Below are positions 1 to 10,464 of a stretch of DNA of 64,000 bases, one piece after another. Made by a program: the position numbers and the translations under genes. Under the pieces are notes generated by a model. The model had not been told where the DNA came from. It saw only the letters and a program-made list of their open reading frames with translations, and made no database searches. Numbering within the stretch: position 1 is the first letter of the stretch; every line of letters starts with the position of its first letter. Source of the stretch: Pleodorina starrii (taxonomy: Eukaryota; Chlorophyta; Chlorophyceae; Chlamydomonadales; Volvocaceae); NCBI GenBank assembly GCA_030267565.1, contig BRXU01000015.1, positions 1,053,001 through 1,117,000 on the forward strand, read 5' to 3'.

Positions 1-232
1 GGGTGGGTGGGTGGCTGGGTGGGTGGGTGGGTGGCTGGGTGGGTGGGTGGCTGGGTGGGTGGCTGCCTGGGTGGGTGGGTGGCTGGGTGGGTGGCTGGGT
101 GGGTGGGTGGGTGGCTGGGTGGCTGGCTGGGTGGCTGGCTGGCTGGGTGGCTGGCTGGCTGGGTGGCTGGGTGGCTGGCTGGGTGGCTGGCTGGCTGGGT
201 GGCTGGCTGGCTGGGTGGCTGGCTGGCTGGGG
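1..232. repeat. GGGT/GGCT tetranucleotide tract
   Basis: Uninterrupted mixture of GGGT and GGCT tetranucleotides that begins at the window edge, so its full length is unknown. The G-runs of three on the + strand make G-quadruplex formation plausible. It is open in several frames and encodes only G/W/V/L/A-rich shadow peptides, so it is not treated as coding. Confidence 0.9.
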
Positions 233-458
233 ATACGTTATCTCCGATGCTGCCTGAGTGGGGTGCCAGCCAGCCGGGGGCCGGGGGCGCTCCAACTGGG
301 GCAGTGCCTAGCTGCCTACCTATCCGGAGCCCCGAAGGCAGGGACCTACCCCCGTGCCCGGACACGCCCCCCCGGGACTTACGGCAACCCTCTACACACC
401 GCCACACGGTCCCGCCTCCCGGACCCTCGTTACCATGTAGCTGACCTCCTTTGTCTTG
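233..458. other. non-repetitive spacer, no exon recognised
   Basis: Unique GC-rich sequence between two satellites. Missing 5' exon(s) of the downstream hydrolase could lie here or outside the window, but I could not identify a conserved N-terminal block with a matching splice phase. Confidence 0.5.
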
Positions 459-2845
459 TCGCTGCCCCTGCCTCGCTGCCCCTGCCTCGCTGCCCCTGCC
501 TCGCTGCCCCTGCCTCGCTGCCCCTGCCTCGCTGCCCCTGCCTCGCTGCCCCTGCCTCGCTGCCCCTGCCTCGCTGCCCCTGCCTCGCTGCCCCTGCCTC
601 GCTGCCCCTGCCTCGCTGCCCCTGCCTCGCTGCCCCTGCCTCGCTGCCCCTGCCTCGCTGCCCCTGCCTCGCTGCCCCTGCCTCGCTGCCCCTGCCTCGC
701 TGCCCCTGCCTCGCTGCCCCTGCCTCGCTGCCCCTGCCTCGCTGCCCCTGCCTCGCTGCCCCTGCCTCGCTGCCCCTGCCTCGCTGCCCCTGCCTCGCTG
801 CCCCTGCCTCGCTGCCCCTGCCTCGCTGCCCCTGCCTCGCTGCCCCTGCCTCGCTGCCCCTGCCTCGCTGCCCCTGCCTCGCTGCCCCTGCCTCGCTGCC
901 CCTGCCTCGCTGCCCCTGCCTCGCTGCCCCTGCCTCGCTGCCCCTGCCTCGCTGCCCCTGCCTCGCTGCCCCTGCCTCGCTGCCCCTGCCTCGCTGCCCC
1001 TGCCTCGCTGCCCCTGCCTCGCTGCCCCTGCCTCGCTGCCCCTGCCTCGCTGCCCCTGCCTCGCTGCCCCTGCCTCGCTGCCCCTGCCTCGCTGCCCCTG
1101 CCTCGCTGCCCCTGCCTCGCTGCCCCTGCCTCGCTGCCCCTGCCTCGCTGCCCCTGCCTCGCTGCCCCTGCCTCGCTGCCCCTGCCTCGCTGCCCCTGCC
1201 TCGCTGCCCCTGCCTCGCTGCCCCTGCCTCGCTGCCCCTGCCTCGCTGCCCCTGCCTCGCTGCCCCTGCCTCGCTGCCCCTGCCTCGCTGCCCCTGCCTC
1301 GCTGCCCCTGCCTCGCTGCCCCTGCCTCGCTGCCCCTGCCTCGCTGCCCCTGCCTCGCTGCCCCTGCCTCGCTGCCCCTGCCTCGCTGCCCCTGCCTCGC
1401 TGCCCCTGCCTCGCTGCCCCTGCCTCGCTGCCCCTGCCTCGCTGCCCCTGCCTCGCTGCCCCTGCCTCGCTGCCCCTGCCTCGCTGCCCCTGCCTCGCTG
1501 CCCCTGCCTCGCTGCCCCTGCCTCGCTGCCCCTGCCTCGCTGCCCCTGCCTCGCTGCCCCTGCCTCGCTGCCCCTGCCTCGCTGCCCCTGCCTCGCTGCC
1601 CCTGCCTCGCTGCCCCTGCCTCGCTGCCCCTGCCTCGCTGCCCCTGCCTCGCTGCCCCTGCCTCGCTGCCCCTGCCTCGCTGCCCCTGCCTCGCTGCCCC
1701 TGCCTCGCTGCCCCTGCCTCGCTGCCCCTGCCTCGCTGCCCCTGCCTCGCTGCCCCTGCCTCGCTGCCCCTGCCTCGCTGCCCCTGCCTCGCTGCCCCTG
1801 CCTCGCTGCCCCTGCCTCGCTGCCCCTGCCTCGCTGCCCCTGCCTCGCTGCCCCTGCCTCGCTGCCCCTGCCTCGCTGCCCCTGCCTCGCTGCCCCTGCC
1901 TCGCTGCCCCTGCCTCGCTGCCCCTGCCTCGCTGCCCCTGCCTCGCTGCCCCTGCCTCGCTGCCCCTGCCTCGCTGCCCCTGCCTCGCTGCCCCTGCCTC
2001 GCTGCCCCTGCCTCGCTGCCCCTGCCTCGCTGCCCCTGCCTCGCTGCCCCTGCCTCGCTGCCCCTGCCTCGCTGCCCCTGCCTCGCTGCCCCTGCCTCGC
2101 TGCCCCTGCCTCGCTGCCCCTGCCTCGCTGCCCCTGCCTCGCTGCCCCTGCCTCGCTGCCCCTGCCTCGCTGCCCCTGCCTCGCTGCCCCTGCCTCGCTG
2201 CCCCTGCCTCGCTGCCCCTGCCTCGCTGCCCCTGCCTCGCTGCCCCTGCCTCGCTGCCCCTGCCTCGCTGCCCCTGCCTCGCTGCCCCTGCCTCGCTGCC
2301 CCTGCCTCGCTGCCCCTGCCTCGCTGCCCCTGCCTCGCTGCCCCTGCCTCGCTGCCCCTGCCTCGCTGCCCCTGCCTCGCTGCCCCTGCCTCGCTGCCCC
2401 TGCCTCGCTGCCCCTGCCTCGCTGCCCCTGCCTCGCTGCCCCTGCCTCGCTGCCCCTGCCTCGCTGCCCCTGCCTCGCTGCCCCTGCCTCGCTGCCCCTG
2501 CCTCGCTGCCCCTGCCTCGCTGCCCCTGCCTCGCTGCCCCTGCCTCGCTGCCCCTGCCTCGCTGCCCCTGCCTCGCTGCCCCTGCCTCGCTGCCCCTGCC
2601 TCGCTGCCCCTGCCTCGCTGCCCCTGCCTCGCTGCCCCTGCCTCGCTGCCCCTGCCTCGCTGCCCCTGCCTCGCTGCCCCTGCCTCGCTGCCCCTGCCTC
2701 GCTGCCCCTGCCTCGCTGCCCCTGCCTCGCTGCCCCTGCCTCGCTGCCCCTGCCTCGCTGCCCCTGCCTCGCTGCCCCTGCCTCGCTGCCCCTGCCTCGC
2801 TGCCCCTGCCTCGCTGCCCCTGCCTCGCTGCCCCTGCCTCGCTGC
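459..2845. repeat. 14-bp perfect minisatellite, about 170 copies
   Basis: Tandem array of the 14-mer TCGCTGCCCCTGCC, about 2387 bp or roughly 170 copies, with no variant unit seen by eye. Because 14 is not a multiple of 3, each strand cycles through all three frames, and no unit contains a stop, so all six frames are open. This explains very long spurious ORFs with a 14-residue period. It ends only 42 bp before the 3' splice site of the hydrolase exon at 2888 and so probably lies in an intron or 5' region of that gene. Confidence 0.97.
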
Positions 2846-2887
2846 GGTTCAGCCACCCTGCTCTCCGCCTGCCTCCACCCCCCGCAG

Positions 2888-5172
2888 TCTGGGCGGTCCC
2901 ATGCAGTCCAGCGATGTGAGGGTGGGTCCGGGCAAGGAGGCCTACCTGCACACGTTGTCGGGCGGCCCCCCCTCGGTGGACCCCCCGGTGGTCATGATGC
3001 CGGGATACGGAGCGGGGGTGGGGTTCTACTACCGGTGGGTGGCTGGGTGGCTGGGCTGGGGGTGTTGGTGGCTGGCTGGGCTGGGGGTGTTGGTGGCTGG
3101 CTGGGTTGGGGTGTGGTGGGTGGGTGGGTGGGTGGGTGGGTAGATAGCATGGACGGCTGAGCGGAGGAGCGGGAGGAGGAGGGGGAGTGTCTGCTAATGT
3201 CTTTCCCTGATTCCACCGCGATATGGCACACCCCGATACATTTATTACATCGCGCTTTGAATTGAACGCGTGCTCCTGCACCGCACCGCGACAGTAACTT
3301 CCCGAGCCTGTCTCGGCGGTTGCGGCTGTTCGCGGTGGACTGGCTGGGCACCGGGCTGTCGGGGCGGCCCCCCTACCGGGCACGCACCCGGGAGCAGGCG
3401 GAGGACTTCTTTCTGGGCAGTCTGGCGGAGTGGCGCCGGGCGGCGGGGCTGGAGGGATCCAAGATGATTCTGGTGGGTGAGGTCTCGAGGGCGGGTGGGC
3501 AGGTGAAGGCGGAGGCTGCTGGGCGGAGGCCGGGCTGAGTGGTTTAGGGTGGGGATTGCCGCTGCCGCTGCTGCAGGAGTGGTGCTTTCGCCGGCAGCAG
3601 CGGGTTTGAATGAAGGACGAGCCGTCGTGTGATTGGTTGTCCACCCACCCCCCGTTCGTCACAGTTCCTCTGCCGCCCCCCTTCCCCGCCCCTCTCCTCC
3701 CCTCTCCTTCCCTTGCCTGCCCCCTCAGGTGGGTCACAGCCTGGGCGGCTACCTGGCGGCCAACTACGCACTGCGGCACCCGGAGCACGTGCAGCACCTC
3801 GTGCTGGTGTGCCCGGCGGGAGTGGTGAGGCGGGGGGGCGGGGCAGGGGCGGAGGCGGGGACAGGGCAGCGGGGGCCACGGCCTGGAGGGGGACGGAGGG
3901 CGGAAGGTTTCCCCCTCAGGAGGGGCGGAGACATGGACGAATCCGGAGGCCCTGCTTTCGCGCCGGGTCCTTCCTTCCTTCCTTGCCCTGCGGTGCCAGC
4001 GCCCGGAAGGATACCCGGTAGTATGGACGTAACGGCAAACGGTCTGCCGCACGTCCCCTTCAGTCCTCCAGCAGTGTTCTCCTGCTGCCCCCTCTTCCCC
4101 CCCGCCCTGGCGTCCCTCACAGCCCAAGGCCCCGGAGGACTGGGAGCGGCGGTGGCTGGGTGACAAGTGGAGCTGGCGGGGGCAGATGTTCAAGATGTTC
4201 ATGTGGGGCTGGGAGAAGGGCGTCACGCCGGGCGCCATCATCCGGGGGTTGGGGCCCTGGGGACAGAGCCTGGTGTTCAAGTACGTGTCCAACCGCTTCT
4301 CGCATCACGGTGAGATGAAGCGAGGAGGGGGGTTATCCACGTATAGGCCGGAGCCCGTGAACGGGGGGGGGGAGGAGGGGAGGAGGGGAGGCCCTGGGCG
4401 TGTCCACGAATGACCACCCCGGTGCGCACCTCTTTCGCCCTGCCTACCCGTCTGCCTGCCTACCCGTCTGCCTGCCTAGGTGCCTAACCGCCTGCCTGTC
4501 TGCCTACCCGCCTGCCTGCCTACCTGACCTTGCCTGCCTACCCGCCTGCCTGTCTGCTGCCTACCTGACCTTGCCTGCCTGGCCTTGCCTGCCTCCCTGA
4601 CCTTGCCTGTCTGCCCCCCCTCCGCAGGCGAGGGCCTCAGTCAGCGCGAGATCGAGGTGTTCAAAGAGTACTTTTACTCCATAGCCGCATTGCCGGGGAG
4701 CGGGGAGGTGAGACTGGGGGCTGGGCGGGCCGGCCGGCCGGGAGAGTGAGAGAGTGTGAGAGGAGCAGCGCTGTCGGGAAAAGTGACCCATTTAAAGGGG
4801 CGAAGCTGGATTCTTCAAAGGTACTGCATTACCGTACCATGATGTGGTAGGGTATAATCGGATGCTGCACTGCACAAGCGAGCCCTGCCCGTGTTCTGCC
4901 CCTCATCCTTCTTGTGTCCTGCCCTCCTGCCCTCCCTCACCGCTCCGCACCGCTCCGCGACTGGGCAGTACGCGCTGCGCCACCTGCTGGCCCCGGGCGC
5001 CTGGGCACATGCCCCCCTGGAGGAGCGCCTCCACGAACTCAAGGTGCCCGTCACCTTCATCTACGGCCGCCACGTGAGTACCGGTAGCCCCATAACCTGC
5101 ATATCTATATACCTATCTGTCTGTCCCCATACCTACCTACCTATCTATTCATCTATCTATCTATCTATCTAA

Positions 5173-5204
<32 letters not shown>

Positions 5205-6474
5205 ATACATATATATATCTATGTATATATATCTAAGAGAACCGGGTTGGGTGGGGAACGATTTGGTTACTCTTCATGGTTCGGTCTCCCTTTCGTCGCT
5301 GTAAGGGTGAGGGATCGGTTCGGGGGATAGAAAATGATACCGCAGCGGAGACGGAGACGGCGAAAGCGAACGGACCCAGAACCCAGTAATACTTACCGAA
5401 CATACCTGTAACCTTACCGAGCTGAAAATACGCTGCGACCGCGTCGCCGCCAGACCAACCCAGACGGACGAGCACGCGCGAGGGGCGCTTTCGGGGTGTC
5501 TCCGGAGGCGATCGTAGGCGCCTGTGGGATTGGATCGGGTCGGCCTGCCCCTGCCACTGCCCCTGGCCCTGGCCCTGCCTCTACTCCACTCCACTCCCAA
5601 CCATCCGTACCCCTCAACGTACCCCTGCCTGCCTCTCTCTCCCCACCCCTGCACCGCTTCTCTCATCCCCACCCTCCCCACTCTCCCCTCCCTCCCCACC
5701 CTCCCCACTCTCCCCTCCCTCCCCCCTCTCCCACTCTCCCCTCCTGCCCGCTCCCAGGACTGGATGCGGCCCGAGTACGCGGTGCGGCTGTGCGAGCGGC
5801 TGCGCTCCGAGCGGCCGCCCTCCGCCCCCAACGACCTCAGTGTGGAGATCATCGACGACGCCGGCCACTTTGTGTTCCTGGACCAGCCGGTGTGGCCGAG
5901 AGGGGGACACGGGGGCGGGACACGGGCGCGGGACACGGGGGCAGGACACGGGGGCGGGACACGGGGGCGGGACACGGGGGCGGGGCACGGGGGCGGGACA
6001 CGGGGGCGGGGCACGGGGGCGGGACACGGGGCCGGGACACGGGGCGGGACGGTTACTCGTAGTGTTATTGCAGGGATCACTTTTTGCTGGAATGCACTTT
6101 GCTACACCTTCCTGCTGGCGGCTTCATGCCAACCGCTCTGTGCAAATCACTACGCCCCATGCGACCCGACCCGACCCCCGCCGCGGCCCCCCCAGGAGTT
6201 GTTCGACAAGGCGCTCCTCAATGTGGTGCGACCCTACCTGCGGACGGCGCGGCAGCGGGAGCAGGCGGCGGCGTATGTGGCGGCGGGCACGGACGTGCAC
6301 GTGGCGCCGGAGGCGGCGGGTGCCGGCGCGGCGCAGCTGCCGCAGCAGCCGACAGCCACCAGCTGGGGCTTCGCCGCCAGCGGGGCCGGCGCTGGCGCTG
6401 GCGCTGGTGCAGACGCTGCTGGGCAAGGGCAAGGTCAGGAGGAGGAGCAGGGGCAGCAGGGGCGGTACCGGTAG
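2888..6474 (+). CDS. CGI-58/ABHD5-like alpha/beta hydrolase, 5' partial
   Basis: Exons 2888-3034, 3295-3472, 3729-3824, 4123-4309, 4628-4707, 4969-5073, 5758-5889 and 6196-6474 (TAG). All have GT-AG borders and joining phases, giving about 400 residues; the N-terminal exon(s) are missing. Seen in order: MMPGYGAG (oxyanion region), [14 protein letters not shown], the nucleophile elbow GHSLGG (exon 3), [11 protein letters not shown] with the acid Asp just after a splice junction, and [10 protein letters not shown] carrying the catalytic His. HFVFLD also fits the HX4D acyltransferase motif reported for the plant CGI-58 protein At4g24160. Family knowledge: a soluble lipase/lysophosphatidate acyltransferase or lipid-droplet regulator. 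The Ser is present, unlike animal CGI-58, where it is Asn. The C-terminus is a Gly/Ala/Gln-rich tail. Introns hold several satellites. Convergent with the next gene. Confidence 0.85.
3036..3141. repeat. GGCTGGGTGG-type repeats in hydrolase intron
   Basis: Degenerate GGCTGGGTGG and GGGGTGTTGGTGGCTG repeats right after the 5' splice site at 3035, similar in composition to the tract at 1-232 and G-quadruplex prone. Confidence 0.8.
5099..5236. repeat. (TATC)n microsatellite, interrupted
   Basis: Compound TATC/TACC/TATA microsatellite inside the sixth visible intron of the hydrolase gene. Confidence 0.9.
5326..5468 (+). repeat. dispersed repeat element, copy 1
   Basis: About 130 bp starting near GATACCGCAGCGGAGACGGA and ending near CGCCAGACCAACCCAGACGG. 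It resembles 49164-49292 on the same strand and 25077-25204 on the opposite strand. The shared core includes GTAATACTTACCGAACAT and TGTAACCTTACCGAGCTG. It lies within the hydrolase intron. No coding capacity or clear terminal inverted repeat was seen. Confidence 0.75.
5906..6050. repeat. GGGACACGGGGGC minisatellite
   Basis: About eleven copies of a 12-13 bp unit, GGGACACGGGGGC with variants, directly after the splice donor at 5890, in the last intron of the hydrolase gene. Confidence 0.9.
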
Positions 6475-7877
6475 CAGAAGCGGCAGGGGTGCGGGTGCGG
6501 GTGGGTTTTGGGGGGTTTGGGAGGCTCGGGGGTGTCGGTAGGCAGGTAGGAGGGAAAGCGGTCCACGGGGCGGGGCCGGATGGCGTTGTGACGTGTGTGG
6601 TTTCGGGGCGCTTGTGCTGGGTGATGGGTGGAAGGCGGCGCGGAGGGGGGTTGAGGAGGTTCGGGCTGTGTGTGTGTGCGTGTGTATGTGCGTGTATGTA
6701 TGTCTGGGAGAGGGCACCCGCCACAAGGTCAAATCCTCCGAGTGATCGCGACTGTGACCGCGCCCTTGAGAAGCTGTGACCCGAGCTGCTGGCGTGCAGG
6801 CTGTGTGCCATCGCCGTAGCAGGGTGGTGCCGGGCGACTGCCAGTCCGCGAGCGGCACCCTGATGGGCTGCCCCGCGTGGCACGACGAGTGGGTATGGAT
6901 CCAGATGAATGAATGAGCGAGCGAGTGAGGGTGCTCGGCCGTGTGCAGAACTGCAGATTGTTCGCGCCGGCGCCTCGCCTGGTCGCGCACCACAACTGTG
7001 CCCCGTTCCCCCTGCAAGGGCTGAGTGGGGCTGGCTGTAGGGGGTGTGCTAGCTTCCTTTGCCCGAGGGCCATACGGAGATCTGTCGAGGGTTGCGAATC
7101 GCGAGGTGCACGCCTCGAAGAAAACGACCGCCACAACACCCGACTGACCGACCGCTTGAGGGGACGCTGTGGACCACCCCGGGCCTGTCTCCCACCGGTA
7201 GTCAAGAACTCGACGGGACACGGCTTCACCGCGGCTTTAAAAGGGGCTTCGGCGATGGGCTGATGCCGAATCATCCTCCGCGCGAAAGCCTTCGAGCGTT
7301 TCGGGTCTGAAACGGCCCAGTGCGAAATGTCAGCATGCATGCCCAAGCACGTACTGTGAGCATACGGTCCTGACAACAGGAAAATCGCGGCGGCTGGTGG
7401 CCCGGCGCTCGCACATGCCGAAAAACCATCGGCTGGTGCCCGGGCAGCAGTACCGGTACCATCTTCCAGTCCTCGTAAGTTACGCTTTTCGCTTACAACA
7501 GCATCTCATGTACGAATCGGTCAACAGCGAAGAGGTCCCACTTCATGACTTATTCGTTCTCCTGCGGGGACTCACGCCGCCCCACTCGGAACCAACCCGA
7601 GGGGGCCCAGGCGCGCCCCCCAGAACGTGCCTCCCAGAACGCAACCCAAGCAACCACCCGCAGCCCGCCACCGCCCCCAGCTCGCCCCTAGCCCTCCTTC
7701 CTCTACATCGCCATTTCCTCCCCCGTTGCAAATGCTACTGACTTTTCCGCAACAGCTCCTCGCGCAACGAGAGGCCCGGCCCGGCCGCATGTGCGCAACG
7801 GGGCATTCGGCAGCGTCGGCTCAAACCAACCAACCGGCCGGCAAGACAAGACAAGGCAAGGCCATGCCGACCGGTGC
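6475..7877. other. convergent intergenic region
   Basis: Separates the hydrolase stop (+) from the oxidoreductase stop (-) and should contain both 3' UTRs. No conserved coding segment was seen. It includes a GT-rich stretch near 6668-6705. Confidence 0.6.
7493..7497 (-). promoter_or_regulatory. TGTAA polyadenylation signal candidate
   Basis: TGTAA on the - strand, about 380 bp beyond the oxidoreductase stop. This is the usual volvocine poly(A) motif and would define the 3' UTR. Confidence 0.45.
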
Positions 7878-10464
7878 TCAGAAGTTGAGGAGGATCTTCT
7901 CGGGCGGCACCCCCTTGGCGCTGAGCAGCGAGGTGACTGCCTGGCACATGCCCTTATGGCCGCACAGCAGCGCTCCCACGGCGCTGGCGGCATCTGCGGG
8001 CAGACGCGACAGCCCCTCGCGCTCAAACACATCGTGTACGTAGCCCTGCTGGCTCTCACTGAAGACCTGCACCACCTTGACGCCCTGGGCCTCCCACCCG
8101 GGCAGCAGCTCCCGGTAAGCAGTGGAGTCTGCGGGGGAAAAGAGATACGGTATCGGGCCGTGGGTCGGTTGGTCAGCCATCCATACATTCATCCATGCTT
8201 TTTCATTCCTGCAAATGCTGCAACCCGTCAGTCCGTCAGTCCAGCCAGCCATTGCATCGGGCAACTCACACCGCACCGATCCTCCCCGCGTCCCTGGCCA
8301 CACACACAAATACATACATACACACTGACACACACCACCCCCGCAGCTCCAGCCCCAGCCCCGCGCACGCACGCACCCGTGTTGCGGGTGCCGTAGTAGA
8401 GCGTCAGGTCGCGTCCCGCCAGTGCGCCACTGTCGATGACCGCCCGGATGGGGGAGATGCCGGATCCGGTTGCGAACATGAGCACCGCGGAGGTGGTGGA
8501 GGCGGGCAGGCGGTCCAGCGGGAAGCCCTTGCCCATGACGGGGCTCACAGCCACCTCGGCGCCTTCGGAGATGCCGCACAGCAGCTCGGCGGTGGTGCCT
8601 GAGGGAGGGAGGAGGAGGGTGGTGGTGGAGGAGGAGGAGGGCACGCGGAGGAGGAGAGTCGGGGGTGCGCGGGGTGAGAGTCGGGGGCGGGGGCAGGAGC
8701 GGGGCCGGAGGGAGAGATGGGCGGACGGTGTGAGGAGGAGCGAGGGCGCGTCGTGTTGTTGTCGGGGCACGTGGAGAGGCGCGTACACGTTAGGGCCGTC
8801 AGCAACGCAGGCGCGGGCAGCACGGAAGGCGGCAGGACAGGTCAGGATGGCGGGATCGCGGGTTGCTGCCTCCTGCCTGTCACCGGCACACACACAAGCT
8901 TTCGCAGCGGCGGCGGTGGCGCTGCCGCGCGCCTCGCCTCTCCTCGCCTCACCGGGCGCCCCCTTGATGAGGAACTCCAACAGCCCGTCCGCGTGTGCCC
9001 CGGGTGCCGAGGCGATGGCGAAGAAGCCCGGCTTGCTGTCTCCCACCTTGATCTGCAACGTAATCAGGAGCCACACCGCATGTTCAGGCGCAAGGTGGAA
9101 GCGGTTTAGACGTGTGTGTAAGAGAGTAACAGAGGTGGTTCATACCCGCGGGAAGGGCACGATACGGAGCCAGCATCGAGCGACTGAGCGGGTAGACAGA
9201 CAGACATACAGACAGACAGACAGGTGGGCCTGGCGGCCGGCCAGCTAGCTTGCGAATCAGCGTTTCAGCCGGCGACCCAGCCGCCTGACCGCCCCGGTCC
9301 CAACCCCGCTGCCTCCCCGGCAGCCGCTGCCTCCCAGCCCCAGCCCCTGCCAGCCAGCCTGTTATACCAGCAGCGTCGCTCACCTACCCCACCCACCCCA
9401 CATAACCACCACCTTTCACCCCGGTCCTCAGCCGCTCAACCAGCCACCCCGTTCGACAACGGCCACACACGACACGGCGCGGCTCCCCCCCCTTCCCCAC
9501 CTGAATGAACTGGCCCGGCACTGCGTAGCCCGCAGCGATGGGACCCACATCAATGACCACCTTGTGCAGAGGCCCGGCGGCAGCTGACGAGTTGGACACC
9601 ACCCTGAGGACGAGGGCGAGAGGCAGGTCACAGCACGGCACGGCACGGCCACGAGAGACGAGAGACGAGCATGTTACCGTAAAAGCCATTCGCATCGACT
9701 GACGAGCGGCGTAGGGGAGCGGGATGAGGGCGGGTCACCAGCCTCCGGGGACCGCGTGGGAGGAGTTGGGAGGGGGTGGGAGGCGAGTACCCAGCCCGGA
9801 CACTCACCAGCGCGTACTGCAGTTTCGCATGCATGTGCGCGGACGCTGGTGACGTGGTGCCGTACCTGGCGGGCTTGAACTCCACGGGCGCCCCCCAGTT
9901 CGCGTGCACCTTGACGGAGGTACGGCGGCCGGTGTGGCGGGGCGGCGGGGCGGAGGAGAAGGCGGCGGGGCGGCTGCAGGTGGGGCGCGCCGCGGGGACC
10001 GCCCCGCCGACCACAGCCCGGCAGGTGACGCCGCTAGCAGACACCGAGTTCAACGGCTGCACCCTGCGAATAAAGTGAGTTGAGATGAGGTGAGGTGAGG
10101 TGAGGTGAGGAGGTGCGGGTGTGGGTCCGGCGGTCGGATGTGGGGAATAGGCGAGAGGACCATGTGGCCTGTCCAGGGAGTCCGATGCATAGGAGGGATA
10201 GGGCATGCGGGGTATGTTGGGTGTGTGCTGTATGTGGTGTGTATGTGGGTTGCGCGGGGTGTATGGAGTGCATGGGTTGTGTGGGTAATGGGCGGTGATG
10301 GGTGGATGTCGTTCGGGGGCGTTCGGGCTCCAAGACGCAGGGGCCCTGACCCGGTCCTGAGCTCACCTGGAGGCGCAGGCGACGGCCTGGGGCTGCCGTG
10401 CGGCCCGCGCCGGCGCGACAGCGCCGGCGGAGACGGGCTTGGCACGGAAGAGGGAGTGCTGCAT
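7878..10464 (-). CDS. plastid FAD/NAD(P)-binding oxidoreductase, pKIWI502-like
   Basis: Exons in transcription order: 10464-10367, 10063-9866, 9603-9501, 9052-8953, 8598-8377 and 8128-7878 (TGA). They total 972 nt, 323 aa, with every phase agreeing. The start at 10464 was chosen because only that frame joins exon 2; it gives an Arg/Ala-rich leader beginning MQHSLFRAKPVSAGAV that looks like a chloroplast transit peptide. The mature part has PGQFIQIKVGDSKPGFFAIAS (FAD side), ATGSGISP at residues 209-216 (NAD(P) loop), LTLYYGTRNT and CGHKGMC at 296-302. The order matches ferredoxin-NADP reductase-like proteins of the Arabidopsis At1g15140/pKIWI502 type. The physiological electron partner is not known from sequence. 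The last three introns are rich in simple repeats. Confidence 0.88.

Noticed and set aside
459..2845. CRISPR-like array
   Set aside because: Units are directly contiguous with no unique spacers, in a eukaryotic intron-rich context.
430..2856. 808-residue open frame on the - strand
   Set aside because: Mirror of the same stop-free satellite (a simple QRGRGSEAGAAR-type repeat), with no other support.
11..3160. 1049-residue open frame on the + strand
   Set aside because: It runs through the 14-bp minisatellite, which has no stop in any frame, and encodes only a 14-residue period. It is composition, not a gene. Only 2888-3034 inside it is a supported exon, and in a different frame.
6712..6745. 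tRNA-like GGTCAAATCCTCC T-arm
   Set aside because: No matching acceptor, D-arm or anticodon stem could be drawn around it.
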